From a virus, in the IMG/VR virus record IMGVR_UViG_3300046028_009991, positions 1-37,605 of that record: a stretch of 37,605 nt of DNA. One strand, written 5' to 3'. The position numbers were made by a program, and so were the translations under genes. Every line of letters begins with the position of its first letter. Positions within the stretch are counted from its first letter, which is position 1. Of this stretch, positions 29,599 through 37,105 are shown piece by piece. A model generated the notes under the pieces. It was not told the DNA's origin, made no database searches, and saw only the letters and a list, made by a program, of their open reading frames with translations.

Positions 29599-29772
29599 AT
29601 GGCAAACGACGAATGGGACATTTATGAATCTCTCCAGCATGAAATTGCTGAACTAAGATGTAGTAACCGTAGACTATATTATTTGCTGGATGAGATCATG
29701 AATGATATTCAATACGAACACGGATTCGACAGTCCTGTATTTGCCAAACTTAAAGAATTCTTTGGCGAATGA
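29599..29772 (+). CDS. hypothetical protein, 57 aa
   Basis: A helical small protein (MANDEWDIYESLQHEIAELR...) with a heptad-like first half; ends KLKEFFGE. Its stop overlaps the next start (ATGA). No motif recognised. Confidence 0.6.
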   Translation: MANDEWDIYESLQHEIAELRCSNRRLYYLLDEIMNDIQYEHGFDSPVFAKLKEFFGE

Positions 29773-30011
29773 CCACTGATAGAAAATTCTACGATAAGGA
29801 AGATTTTGATGTCAAGCTAAAGCGTAAAATCAAAGCCGCTGGTTACATCCGATATATTCCAGAATACTCTCTGAAACAGTATCACAAAGATGATCGGGAT
29901 TCTGTTAAAGAACAAAAAGAATGGTTTTCCAAAAGCTGGAACTGGTGGGTTGATCCTGATGGAAAAATCATTCCCGCCTATGAAATGCTAGACAAGTTGA
30001 AGGAACTCTGA
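29769..30011 (+). CDS. hypothetical protein, 80 aa
   Basis: A basic protein with KRKIKAAGYIRYIPEYSL and WNWWVDPDGKIIPAYEMLDKL. The VDPDGK turn resembles LDPDGWR in the gene at 26608. Function unknown. Confidence 0.65.
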   Translation: MTTDRKFYDKEDFDVKLKRKIKAAGYIRYIPEYSLKQYHKDDRDSVKEQKEWFSKSWNWWVDPDGKIIPAYEMLDKLKEL

Positions 30012-30015
30012 TAAA

Positions 30016-30048
30016 ATTAATAAAACATTAGAGTAGAATAACACCATG
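30016..30048 (+). promoter_or_regulatory. 33-nt leader repeat, copy 1
   Basis: This segment ends in the ATG of the 2H phosphoesterase gene and is identical at 32 of 33 positions to 37073-37105, which also ends in an ATG. It contains TAGAAT ending 6 bases before the ATG (GAGTAGAATAACACCATG), so it probably is a promoter giving a leaderless or near-leaderless mRNA. Confidence 0.65.
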
Positions 30049-30483
30049 TTAAGCGGACTTGGAAAAATCCATGTGGATCAAAAGGCTCAGCGGATTGTGG
30101 TGGATCTCTCCAGAGATTTCATTCCCTACTATCTGTGGCTCATCAAGAAAGAGTATTGGATTGACCTACAGGCTCCCATGCATTATGGTCACATCACTCT
30201 AGCCAACAAGAAACTCTATACAGGTGTAGACTATCAGCAAGCTGCTGATATCTATCATGGACAGATTGTGAACTTTGTGTATGATGTCAATGCTGTAAGA
30301 GGTGGCTACACCAAAGGGTTTGTCATGTTCTACTTGAAGGTTTATTCCAAAGAACTTGATCGTATCAAAAGAAAACTTAACATCGTAGATCGTTATGACT
30401 ACAGAGGTCTACACATCACTCTTGGAAACTCCAAAGCGGGCCTAAGAACATATTGGCCCGAAATGATTGAAATTAAAAAATAA
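30046..30483 (+). CDS. 2H phosphoesterase-like protein
   Basis: The 145-residue protein has the two HxT motifs that define 2H phosphoesterases: His49-Ile-Thr51 (MHYGHITLANKK) and His123-Ile-Thr125 (YRGLHITLGN), about 70 residues apart as expected. Relatives open 2',3'-cyclic phosphates in RNA repair, and the phage anti-CBASS protein Acb1 uses the same fold to destroy cyclic nucleotide signals. The next genes are a P-loop kinase and an RNA ligase, which favours an RNA-end role, but immune evasion remains possible. Confidence 0.75.
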   Translation: MLSGLGKIHVDQKAQRIVVDLSRDFIPYYLWLIKKEYWIDLQAPMHYGHITLANKKLYTGVDYQQAADIYHGQIVNFVYDVNAVRGGYTKGFVMFYLKVYSKELDRIKRKLNIVDRYDYRGLHITLGNSKAGLRTYWPEMIEIKK

Positions 30484-30484
30484 T

Positions 30485-30904
30485 ATGAAAGAACAGACTA
30501 CCGTTATCCTTTTGAGATCAGTCAGTGGCGCTGGTAAAAGCACTCTTACCGATCTTCTTGCTTCCAATGAAGGTTGGGTTAGTGTTTGTGCTGATGATTA
30601 CTTTACCGATGCATCTGGTGATTATAAATTTGATGCTAGTAAGCTGGGAGTTGCCCATGCTCAATGTCAAGAACTCTTCATGTTTTGGTTGACAAATACT
30701 GATGCTAAGTGTATCATCGTCGCCAATACCAACAGTAAGGAGCGTGACTTCGCCTTCTATGAAAAAGCCGCCAAAGAAGCTGGTGCTATGTTTATCTCCC
30801 TCATTGTTGAGAATCGTCATGGTAATAAAGACATCCACAGCGTGCCTCAAAGTGTTCGTGAGATGCAAGCTGAAAATATTCGAAACTCGCTGTTGCTTTT
30901 GTAA
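30485..30904 (+). CDS. P-loop kinase, polynucleotide-kinase-like
   Basis: The ATG at 30485 directly follows the previous stop. The 139-residue protein has a Walker A motif SVSGAGKST (12-20), a DD pair in SVCADDYF (37-38) where T4 Pnkp has its catalytic Asp, AHAQCQELF, IIVANTNSKERD and a C-terminal IHSVPQSVREM resembling the HGVP-x4-M motif of AAA_33-type kinases. Adjacent to an Rnl1-type ligase, it is most likely a 5'-OH RNA kinase without a fused phosphatase domain. Confidence 0.75.
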   Translation: MKEQTTVILLRSVSGAGKSTLTDLLASNEGWVSVCADDYFTDASGDYKFDASKLGVAHAQCQELFMFWLTNTDAKCIIVANTNSKERDFAFYEKAAKEAGAMFISLIVENRHGNKDIHSVPQSVREMQAENIRNSLLLL

Positions 30905-30926
30905 CAAATACCTGCATAATCAATAC

Positions 30927-32021
30927 ATGAACCTGCCTGATCCAGAGTATTTCAATTTCAAAGATTGTGTGATTGCTGGCGACGAATGCTGGTTGATCAC
31001 TCCAAAAGATATGTCTACAAAGTGGACTGACGAAATCGCTCGTTTCCGTAGCTGTATCGTTCGTAAGTCTGACAATTTTGTAGTATCTCAGGGATTTGGT
31101 AAGTTCACTAATTTCGGGGAGCGTCCTGATTTTCAACCATGGCAATCTTCTTGGAAGATTGAAGCTCGGCACAAGTTGGACGGTTCACTTTTGATTGTTA
31201 GTAAGTATAAGAATGAATTGATCTGTCGTACCCGCGGTACTGTTGATGCTCGTCAGCTTCCCAATGGTCATGAGATTGATCTTCTGATCAAGAAATATCC
31301 TCTGTTTTGTTTGTTTGACATGGACGAAGAAACCAGTGAGCTTTCCTTCCTATTCGAATGGACAACGCCTAATAATGTAATTGTTCTTCGAGAACATAAT
31401 GAACCTACATTGACTTTTTTGGGTATTGTAAATAATGAAACTGGTCGGTATTTTTCTCAAAGATTTGTTGAACACTATGCTGACTACTTGGAGATTCCTC
31501 GTCCCAAAAAGTATGAATACAATTCTGTTGAAGAATGTATTCTTGATGTGAATGCTTGGGAAGGTAAAGAAGGTGTTGTGTTGTATTCTCCAGATGGTCA
31601 AACTCTCAAGAAGATCAAGGCATCCTTGTATTGTGAGCTTCATAAACTGGCAACTGGTATCAAGACCATCAAACAGGTAATGGATTTGTTTCTAGCATCT
31701 CCTAAGTTTACCTCTGGAAATGAGTTCTACAAGTATGTCGAAACCACTCTGGATTATGAAATTGCAGAAAAGATCAAGTCAGAAATCGAAACAGTTGTTC
31801 AGGCATATAACAATTATCTGATTAAGGTAGACAACATTATTGAACTTGTAGATAGTTTTCGATTTGTCGAAACTCGTAAAGAGTGCGCTATGCTGATTAC
31901 TTCTCGTTATAAAGACTGGAGAGCGGGTTATGCATTTACTCTGCTTGACAATCGAGAAATCTCTGATAAAATCGTAAGCAATGCCGTCTTTCAAGAACTG
32001 GAAGCTTTAAAAAACAATTAA
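30927..32021 (+). CDS. RNA ligase, T4 Rnl1-like
   Basis: The frame is open from 30702, but the ATG at 30927 (MNLPDPEYF) lies past the kinase gene and gives the expected N-terminus. The 364-residue protein has the nucleotidyltransferase motifs in order: I KLDGSL with the AMP-accepting Lys83, III FLFEW (141-145), IV EGVVL (215-219) and V LKKIK (227-231), then a helical C-terminal domain as in Rnl1. With the kinase before it, it forms a repair pair that can rejoin cut tRNA, as T4 does after PrrC cleavage. Confidence 0.9.
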   Translation: MNLPDPEYFNFKDCVIAGDECWLITPKDMSTKWTDEIARFRSCIVRKSDNFVVSQGFGKFTNFGERPDFQPWQSSWKIEARHKLDGSLLIVSKYKNELICRTRGTVDARQLPNGHEIDLLIKKYPLFCLFDMDEETSELSFLFEWTTPNNVIVLREHNEPTLTFLGIVNNETGRYFSQRFVEHYADYLEIPRPKKYEYNSVEECILDVNAWEGKEGVVLYSPDGQTLKKIKASLYCELHKLATGIKTIKQVMDLFLASPKFTSGNEFYKYVETTLDYEIAEKIKSEIETVVQAYNNYLIKVDNIIELVDSFRFVETRKECAMLITSRYKDWRAGYAFTLLDNREISDKIVSNAVFQELEALKNN

Positions 32022-32023
32022 AT

Positions 32024-32263
32024 ATGAAACTAATCCTTGCCACTTCCACATTTTGTGGACCATGTAGTCTTATCAAACGAAGAATCCAAGATGAAAATCT
32101 CCAAGTGGAGATTGTGAATATGGAAGAACAGCCAGAAAAATTCAAGCAGTTCGGTGTTCGATCTGTGCCTCGCCTTGTCGTTCTCGAAAACGATGAAGTT
32201 GTAGAAATCATTCAAGGCAGCGACGACATTATTAAAAAAATCAAACAAAATGCTCAAGATTAA
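32024..32263 (+). CDS. thioredoxin/glutaredoxin-like protein
   Basis: The 79-residue protein has the redox motif Cys11-Gly-Pro-Cys14 after a first strand (KLILATSTF) and the cis-Pro region VRSVPRLVVLEND typical of the thioredoxin fold. It likely reduces disulfides, for example of ribonucleotide reductase, in the cytoplasm. It overlaps the next gene by 14 bases. Confidence 0.85.
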   Translation: MKLILATSTFCGPCSLIKRRIQDENLQVEIVNMEEQPEKFKQFGVRSVPRLVVLENDEVVEIIQGSDDIIKKIKQNAQD

Positions 32264-32897
32264 AAAGTCTCGTAAAGACTACAACAAGATCAAGATCAAC
32301 TCTGATTTTCACTACGGACATGATAGGGATTTCCTATATGGTCCCCGTGGATTCAGCAGCGGTAAAGAACACTCTGATTGGATTGATGCACAGATTGCTT
32401 CATTAGATCCTAACGATTTGTTGATTTGTCTTGGCGATGTCGGATTGGGTATCGGTGCTGATTCTATCATTGATTTCATTGAACGGATTCCATGTGAGAC
32501 TCTGATGGTGTGGGGTAATCATAACTCTGGTGTTTATCAGGCTTATAAGAACAACCTGCCTCTTGGGTTTGACAATCATGAAGTCTACCCTCTAAGAATC
32601 GCTAAGAATGTTACCATGATGGGAGAGTCATTTCTTCTTGATGTGGACCGAGATAGGTTCTTCTGTACTCATATGGCACCTTTAGTGTTTCATGATCAGA
32701 ACAGGGGTCGTGTTTGCTTGTGCGGTCACAGCCACAGCAACCTAAAACAGATCAATCCTGATCGTGATGATTTTGGAAAAATCCTTGACTGTGGGGTTGA
32801 AAATGCTAAGATGTTTAACGGTACGGCATTCTTCGACATTGATGAAGCTGTGAGCATTCTAGCGAAAAAGAAATTGGGTAATTTAGATCATCATTAA
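32250..32897 (+). CDS. calcineurin-like metallophosphoesterase
   Basis: All metal-binding motifs are present in the 215-residue protein: SDFHYGH (Asp19, His21), LGDVG (Asp63), WGNHN (89-92), His141 in CTHMAP and CGHSH (158-162). Such phage enzymes may act on nucleic-acid ends or small phosphodiesters. Position after an RNA ligase and before Pth2 suggests RNA or nucleotide metabolism; the substrate is unknown. Confidence 0.85.
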   Translation: MLKIKKSRKDYNKIKINSDFHYGHDRDFLYGPRGFSSGKEHSDWIDAQIASLDPNDLLICLGDVGLGIGADSIIDFIERIPCETLMVWGNHNSGVYQAYKNNLPLGFDNHEVYPLRIAKNVTMMGESFLLDVDRDRFFCTHMAPLVFHDQNRGRVCLCGHSHSNLKQINPDRDDFGKILDCGVENAKMFNGTAFFDIDEAVSILAKKKLGNLDHH

Positions 32898-32898
32898 A

Positions 32899-33324
32899 AT
32901 GAATACAAAACAAGTTATTGTCATGCGAAAGGATCTCAACATGCGTAAGGGAAAAATGATTGCTCAAGGCAGTCATGCCAGCATGTCGTTTCTGACGCAA
33001 AAAATGAATTTGCAAAAGACTATGGGTTATGGTATCCATCATCATGAAACAAGATATCTGAGTCAAGCGTATGATGAAAAACAAGCAATCGAAATTACTA
33101 GTTGGCTAACTTCATCTTTCCGTAAGATCTGTGTCTATGTCAACAGCGAAGAAGAACTTGACGCAGTTCATCAGAAAGCTCTTGACTCTGGACTGATATC
33201 TCATATGATTACCGACAACGGAGCAACTGAATTCAACGGTGTGAAGACCAAGACTTGCTGTGCAATTGGACCAGCCATCGAGAAAAAGTTTGAAGGAATC
33301 ACAGATCATTTACCATTACTATGA
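32899..33324 (+). CDS. peptidyl-tRNA hydrolase 2 (Pth2 family)
   Basis: The 141-residue protein shows the Pth2 signature: KQVIVMRKDLNMRKGKMIAQGSHAS (residues 4-28, key Lys19 and His26), VYVNSEEELDAVHQKA, and the C-terminal TKTCCAIGPA. Pth2 cleaves peptides from peptidyl-tRNA that dropped off the ribosome. The family is typical of archaea and eukaryotes and is less common in bacteria. In a phage with tmRNA and many tRNAs it would recycle tRNAs. It overlaps the next gene by 4 bases. Confidence 0.9.
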   Translation: MNTKQVIVMRKDLNMRKGKMIAQGSHASMSFLTQKMNLQKTMGYGIHHHETRYLSQAYDEKQAIEITSWLTSSFRKICVYVNSEEELDAVHQKALDSGLISHMITDNGATEFNGVKTKTCCAIGPAIEKKFEGITDHLPLL

Positions 33325-33614
33325 CAAGTGTTATTAAAGATTTTATAAAATCACAGAACCTTCTTGTTTGTCCAGTGTGTGACGGTGAAGGAGAAATCGG
33401 TTATTTCTGTGGTCATGAGACAACTACAAATTGCTATCATTGTGCTGGCAACGGAATGATCCGTTCTCTAAAGAAACAAAAGCAAAGTAAGAAATGTATC
33501 ATCTGCAAAGGCAGAGACGGGGGATGTGGAGGTTGTGACTTTAATCCTAAAGGACTTATTGAATGGGAAAGTTACGAATTGGCGGACTCTACTCTCTTCT
33601 CTAAGGAACTCTAA
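33321..33614 (+). CDS. DnaJ-type zinc-finger protein, 97 aa
   Basis: It contains CPVCDGEGEIGYFCG, CYHCAGNGMI and CIICKGRDGGCGGC, the CxxCxGxG repeats of the DnaJ central zinc domain. No J domain is present. It may be a zinc-bound adapter; partner unknown. Confidence 0.75.
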   Translation: MTSVIKDFIKSQNLLVCPVCDGEGEIGYFCGHETTTNCYHCAGNGMIRSLKKQKQSKKCIICKGRDGGCGGCDFNPKGLIEWESYELADSTLFSKEL

Positions 33615-33625
33615 TATAATAAATT

Positions 33626-34036
33626 ATGAAACCAGTAAAGTCTAAACAAGCTGATCCCACAGAACGACAATTGATCGAGGAAGAGTTGGTTCATATTGGA
33701 ACATGCTTCGATGCTACCAAGCTTTCGGAAATTATTTCTTTCCTACAAGAGACACAAGATAAATTCACCAAAGAAGGATTTAGCAATTTACAATTAAAGT
33801 TTGATTGGGCTGGTTGGGATGCTCCATACGAACTTAGTATTTACGGTGAGCGTCTAGAAACTGATAGTGTTTACTACGAACGACTAGCTCAGCATCAAAA
33901 AAATCTTGAGAAGGACATTATCGAAAAAGAAAAACGAGAAGAACAGAAACGTAAAAAAACTGAAAAAGAAAAAGAATCTGAACTTGCTCTTTTAGCAAAA
34001 TTGAAAGAAAAGTATGAAGGACAAACCAGAGCGTAA
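33626..34036 (+). CDS. hypothetical protein with C-terminal coiled coil, 136 aa
   Basis: The first part has FSNLQLKFDWAGWDAPYELSIYGERLETD. The last 45 residues are almost only Lys, Glu and Arg (IIEKEKREEQKRKKTEKEKE), a likely single helix. It overlaps the following gene by 23 bases. Function unknown. Confidence 0.7.
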   Translation: MKPVKSKQADPTERQLIEEELVHIGTCFDATKLSEIISFLQETQDKFTKEGFSNLQLKFDWAGWDAPYELSIYGERLETDSVYYERLAQHQKNLEKDIIEKEKREEQKRKKTEKEKESELALLAKLKEKYEGQTRA

Positions 34037-34250
34037 ACCTGTTGATTATGGCGACTTCACCGAATATCAAGTTCAGTGTTTAATTGCTGAATACTGTAAG
34101 AGTGTGACTCTTGGAAATACAGGGTGGGGAGTATCATTCAAAGATTGGGTGGAGCTTCGAGGCATTGCCAAACATGATGGTAGGTTTCGATTGATTAAGT
34201 TGGAAGAAGAAAACGAGACTAAATTTTCCCCGTGGGGATTTGAGGTATGA
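34014..34250 (+). CDS. hypothetical protein, 78 aa
   Basis: A small mixed protein (QVQCLIAEYCKSVTLGNTGW, FRLIKLEEENETKFSPWGFEV). Start and stop overlap both neighbours. No motif recognised. Confidence 0.65.
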   Translation: MKDKPERKPVDYGDFTEYQVQCLIAEYCKSVTLGNTGWGVSFKDWVELRGIAKHDGRFRLIKLEEENETKFSPWGFEV

Positions 34251-34648
34251 TAACTGACATATACTACACATACGCTTCCAAAAAAGAACTTCTTGACATT
34301 GGAGTAAAAGAGGATAGTATCTTCGAAGACATCAGCGAATTGTCCGAAATATGTGAGCATAAAGATGCTCCAAAATTGAATCAAGCTGAACTCACTGTAG
34401 AACAGTGTATGAAACTGATTCCTGAAGGAGAATACTGCTATGCTGTGAACATTTTGGAAGACGGGTTTGTGGCAAGACCACATTGTCCCTTCTGGGATAA
34501 AATGCTCGATTTTCCCAAACAAAACAATGGTTACTGCCACTACAGAAAACAAGGAGACTGGCAAATGGGCAGTGTTGGACTACTATGGGACCAATGTAAG
34601 TGCTGTGGTATTAATGAAACCCGTGAAGAAGATTTAATTCTTGAATAA
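34247..34648 (+). CDS. conserved phage hypothetical protein with Cys-rich C-terminus, 133 aa
   Basis: The C-terminal half, CPFWDKMLDFPKQNNGYCHY, then KQGDWQMGSVGLLWDQCKCCG, matches a recurrent phage protein family with a likely zinc site. Its function is not known. It overlaps the previous gene by 4 bases and the next by one. Confidence 0.7.
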   Translation: MITDIYYTYASKKELLDIGVKEDSIFEDISELSEICEHKDAPKLNQAELTVEQCMKLIPEGEYCYAVNILEDGFVARPHCPFWDKMLDFPKQNNGYCHYRKQGDWQMGSVGLLWDQCKCCGINETREEDLILE

Positions 34649-34863
34649 TGAGCGCTCCAAAACTATACGACATTGAATTCTACATGCCGCCTCCCATTGA
34701 TAAATGGAGTAAGATGACTGGCTTTTGCTATATGAGAAAGTCTTTTGCTGAAGGAGCGTGGGCCATGTTAAAATCCCATTATAATCACAGAACAGAACAC
34801 CGACTACTGTGTGATGGAAAAGTGATTGAAGAGTTGACAAAGCAAACAATTAAGGTAAACTGA
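34648..34863 (+). CDS. hypothetical protein, 71 aa
   Basis: A small protein (MSAPKLYDIEFYMPPPIDKW...) with AWAMLKSH and HRLLCDGKVIEELT. It overlaps both neighbouring genes by one base (TAATG and TGATG). No motif recognised. Confidence 0.6.
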   Translation: MSAPKLYDIEFYMPPPIDKWSKMTGFCYMRKSFAEGAWAMLKSHYNHRTEHRLLCDGKVIEELTKQTIKVN

Positions 34864-34988
34864 TGAAAACTATAATGAACTACCTAATCATGTTTCTGTG
34901 GATTGTCGTGACATGTTTTGAACTGTTGGTTTGTACTATTGTAGATAAATTTAAAAAGAAAAAAACAGATGAGAGAACTGAAATTTAA
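34863..34988 (+). CDS. small membrane protein, 41 aa
   Basis: One transmembrane segment (about 6-27, NYLIMFLWIVVTCFELLVCTIV) is followed by a lysine-rich tail. Its end overlaps the first YopX-like gene by 20 bases in another frame. Confidence 0.6.
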   Translation: MKTIMNYLIMFLWIVVTCFELLVCTIVDKFKKKKTDERTEI

Positions 34989-35364
34989 ATTCTGGAATAA
35001 ACTAGCACGCCGATTTCAACCACCGAGTAAATATGCTATTCAAGGAGATGGGCTGTATGTGTCATATGATTATGATATGATGGTATGGGATGATCCCAGT
35101 TCTTTTGATGACAGTATATTGGTGCCTTGTCAGTACACTGGTCTGAAAGATAAGAACGGTAAGGAGATTTATGAGGGTGATATTATGAAAGTTCATGGAT
35201 TTTTGTATGATTATGATTCTAGAGAGGAAAAGCCCATACCAAATTTTACAGTTACTTATTATTCCAACAATAAATCTATTTCGGAATTCTATACGTATTG
35301 GATGGCAGATTATCCTTGCGAAGTCATTGGAAACATCTTTGAGAACCCTGAACTATTAAAGTAA
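34969..35364 (+). CDS. YopX-like protein, copy 1
   Basis: The 131-residue protein has the YopX-family plan: N-terminal RELKFKFWNK, central QYTGLKDKNGKEIYEGDIMK and C-terminal CEVIGNIFENPELL. Family members are common in phages and prophages; their function is not established. It is first of three tandem paralogues with one-base or four-base overlaps. Confidence 0.88.
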   Translation: MRELKFKFWNKLARRFQPPSKYAIQGDGLYVSYDYDMMVWDDPSSFDDSILVPCQYTGLKDKNGKEIYEGDIMKVHGFLYDYDSREEKPIPNFTVTYYSNNKSISEFYTYWMADYPCEVIGNIFENPELLK

Positions 35365-35768
35365 TGAGAACACTGAAATTTAGAATTTGGAATGGAAGCT
35401 GTTTTGTCACAATCCCTGATATATATATCAAAATTTCCAATGGGAGCTTGTGGGATTATGACGACGATTACGGTGGGGATACAGTTTTATCACATAAGAA
35501 ATTGTGGTCTGCTGATGGAAAAATCCAACAATTCACTGGTTTAAAAGATAAGAACGACAAAGAAATCTACGAGGGTGATATTATTCAACTAGAGGGATCT
35601 CCTATCTCCTACTCCATTGAGTGGGACAAGTATCAATGGGCTATCAATGCTCATGGAGCATTGGGATACGATCCTGACTGGAATATTCAACCGTTTAATC
35701 ATTGTGTTTATGAACGAGCGATTGTTGTTGGAAACATCTTTAAGAACTCCGACCTATTAAAGCAATGA
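35364..35768 (+). CDS. YopX-like protein, copy 2
   Basis: Contains RTLKFRIWNG, QFTGLKDKNDKEIYEGDIIQ and IVVGNIFKNSDLL. The start overlaps the previous stop by one base. The first and last blocks are close to those of copies 1 and 3, while the middle differs, as expected after old tandem duplication. Confidence 0.88.
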   Translation: MRTLKFRIWNGSCFVTIPDIYIKISNGSLWDYDDDYGGDTVLSHKKLWSADGKIQQFTGLKDKNDKEIYEGDIIQLEGSPISYSIEWDKYQWAINAHGALGYDPDWNIQPFNHCVYERAIVVGNIFKNSDLLKQ

Positions 35769-36223
35769 GAACACTAAAGTTTAAAGTATGGGATAAACTA
35801 GAAAAACGAATGATTCTTCCCAATCAGGGATATCAGGGTCATTATGTTTTAAGTCTTGATGGTAAATTTCATAATCTCCAGAATGGTAGTGGAGGTGACG
35901 AATGTATTGTTTTACAATGGATTGGTAAAACAGATAAAAATGGAGTAGACATTTACGAAGGAGATATTGTAAAATTCGATGAGCCTAGAAAACTATGTGA
36001 GGGTGTCTACATGTTCTCTCTTTATGTTTTTGATTTTTATGAAGGTAGTTTCCTCAATCCCTATATTTATAATTCCATTAATGGTAGTAAGTTTGTTAAG
36101 AGGGAGAAAAACTCCCTGAATCCCGTGGGTCGAGCAAAACTCGACAACAACCCACATTTTGACTGGACAACGGCTGAGATCTGTGGTAATGTGTATGAAA
36201 ATCAAGACCTGATAGACCTATGA
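35765..36223 (+). CDS. YopX-like protein, copy 3
   Basis: Contains RTLKFKVWDK, WIGKTDKNGVDIYEGDIVKF and AEICGNVYENQDL. It is the most diverged of the three, with an insertion of about 25 residues before the C-terminal block. Confidence 0.86.
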   Translation: MRTLKFKVWDKLEKRMILPNQGYQGHYVLSLDGKFHNLQNGSGGDECIVLQWIGKTDKNGVDIYEGDIVKFDEPRKLCEGVYMFSLYVFDFYEGSFLNPYIYNSINGSKFVKREKNSLNPVGRAKLDNNPHFDWTTAEICGNVYENQDLIDL

Positions 36224-36327
36224 AAAACGACAAAGATATCTTTTTCTTCCAAATGGTTTGTATCGTTTGTATGGCTTTACTAGCAGCGACTATTATCTTA
36301 TTAAGTTTAATAAATCAATCCTTGTAA
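36220..36327 (+). CDS. small membrane protein, 35 aa
   Basis: One transmembrane segment fills most of the protein (about 8-31, FFFQMVCIVCMALLAATIILLSL split around residue 12). It overlaps copy 3 of YopX by 4 bases and the next gene by one. Confidence 0.55.
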   Translation: MKNDKDIFFFQMVCIVCMALLAATIILLSLINQSL

Positions 36328-36587
36328 TGAAAACATTTCAGATCCTACCCTTAGCTCTCAAAGGAACTAAGATAAAATTTGTAAAGCCGATTACAAAACA
36401 TTGGTTCTCTAATGTTGTCGAAGACCAAAATCTTCTAGAAGTTGGTAAAGATTATACTGTCGAGAAGGTAGAAGTGTCTAGCTCCTCAACTTTTGTTTGG
36501 TTACAAGAGTTCCCTATCAGGGAGGAAGGACGATGCACACCATTTTTTAATTACCACAGTTTTGAAATTGTAAATGAAAATCAATAA
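36327..36587 (+). CDS. hypothetical protein, 86 aa
   Basis: ATG at 36327 overlaps the preceding stop and is preferred to an upstream in-frame ATG at 36258 inside the membrane-protein gene. The product is beta-rich (KGTKIKFVKPI, DYTVEKVEVSSSSTFVWLQE, FEIVNE), perhaps an SH3-like domain. Function unknown. Confidence 0.65.
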   Translation: MKTFQILPLALKGTKIKFVKPITKHWFSNVVEDQNLLEVGKDYTVEKVEVSSSSTFVWLQEFPIREEGRCTPFFNYHSFEIVNENQ

Positions 36588-36732
36588 ACACGACTCCCTC
36601 GAACAACTTTTAATCCTCAAGGAAATCTGTAATAAGATTTATATTGCTCGAAACATTTCACTGGATAATGAAGGAGTGATCGCTCAATTGGAACTTATCG
36701 ATAATCTATTTAGAGAAGAAAATTTAAATTAA
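36574..36732 (+). CDS. hypothetical protein, 52 aa
   Basis: A short helical protein (EQLLILKEICNKIYIARNI, VIAQLELIDNLFREE). It overlaps the previous gene by 14 bases and abuts the next. No motif recognised. Confidence 0.6.
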   Translation: MKINKHDSLEQLLILKEICNKIYIARNISLDNEGVIAQLELIDNLFREENLN

Positions 36733-37077
36733 ATGAAACTAAAAAACAAATTCAACCACAAGTTCGATGAACCAGATCTGACCAAACGGAATTGGGTAGA
36801 AAATACCTCCATCGACGAAGAATTGAAAAAACTCGAATCTCTGTTTGAAGGTGAAATAATCGTCGAAGAATTGTATATTCGTCATTGGCTGTATTGTGCT
36901 GCTAGTTCTCCTTCTGACCAAGCCACATTTGAAGTTCAAGATTTGGTAAAAGAGCTTGACTCTGCTAGTGCTGGTGATATAATCCAGATATGGACATTAT
37001 CAGATATTCAACCAGAATACATTGAACTGAGATGCCCGAATCAAGATGGATTGTTCCCAACCAAAGGAGCATATTAA
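36733..37077 (+). CDS. hypothetical protein, 114 aa
   Basis: An acidic protein (IDEELKKLESLFEGEIIVEELY, DLVKELDSASAGDIIQIWTL). It begins directly after the preceding stop and ends in the upstream part of the second leader repeat. Function unknown. Confidence 0.65.
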   Translation: MKLKNKFNHKFDEPDLTKRNWVENTSIDEELKKLESLFEGEIIVEELYIRHWLYCAASSPSDQATFEVQDLVKELDSASAGDIIQIWTLSDIQPEYIELRCPNQDGLFPTKGAY

Positions 37078-37105
37078 TAAAACGTTAGAGTAGAATAACA
37101 CCATG
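37073..37105 (+). promoter_or_regulatory. 33-nt leader repeat, copy 2
   Basis: It differs from 30016-30048 at a single base and again ends in an ATG (37103-37105), with TAGAAT at 37091-37096. Confidence 0.65.

Noticed and set aside
30702-30926. N-terminal extension of the RNA ligase
   Set aside because: The extra codons overlap the kinase gene out of frame, and the ligase fold begins normally at 30927.
34073-34564. 163-codon open frame on the minus strand
   Set aside because: It runs antisense through two overlapping plus-strand genes with good coding character, and has no promoter or start signal.
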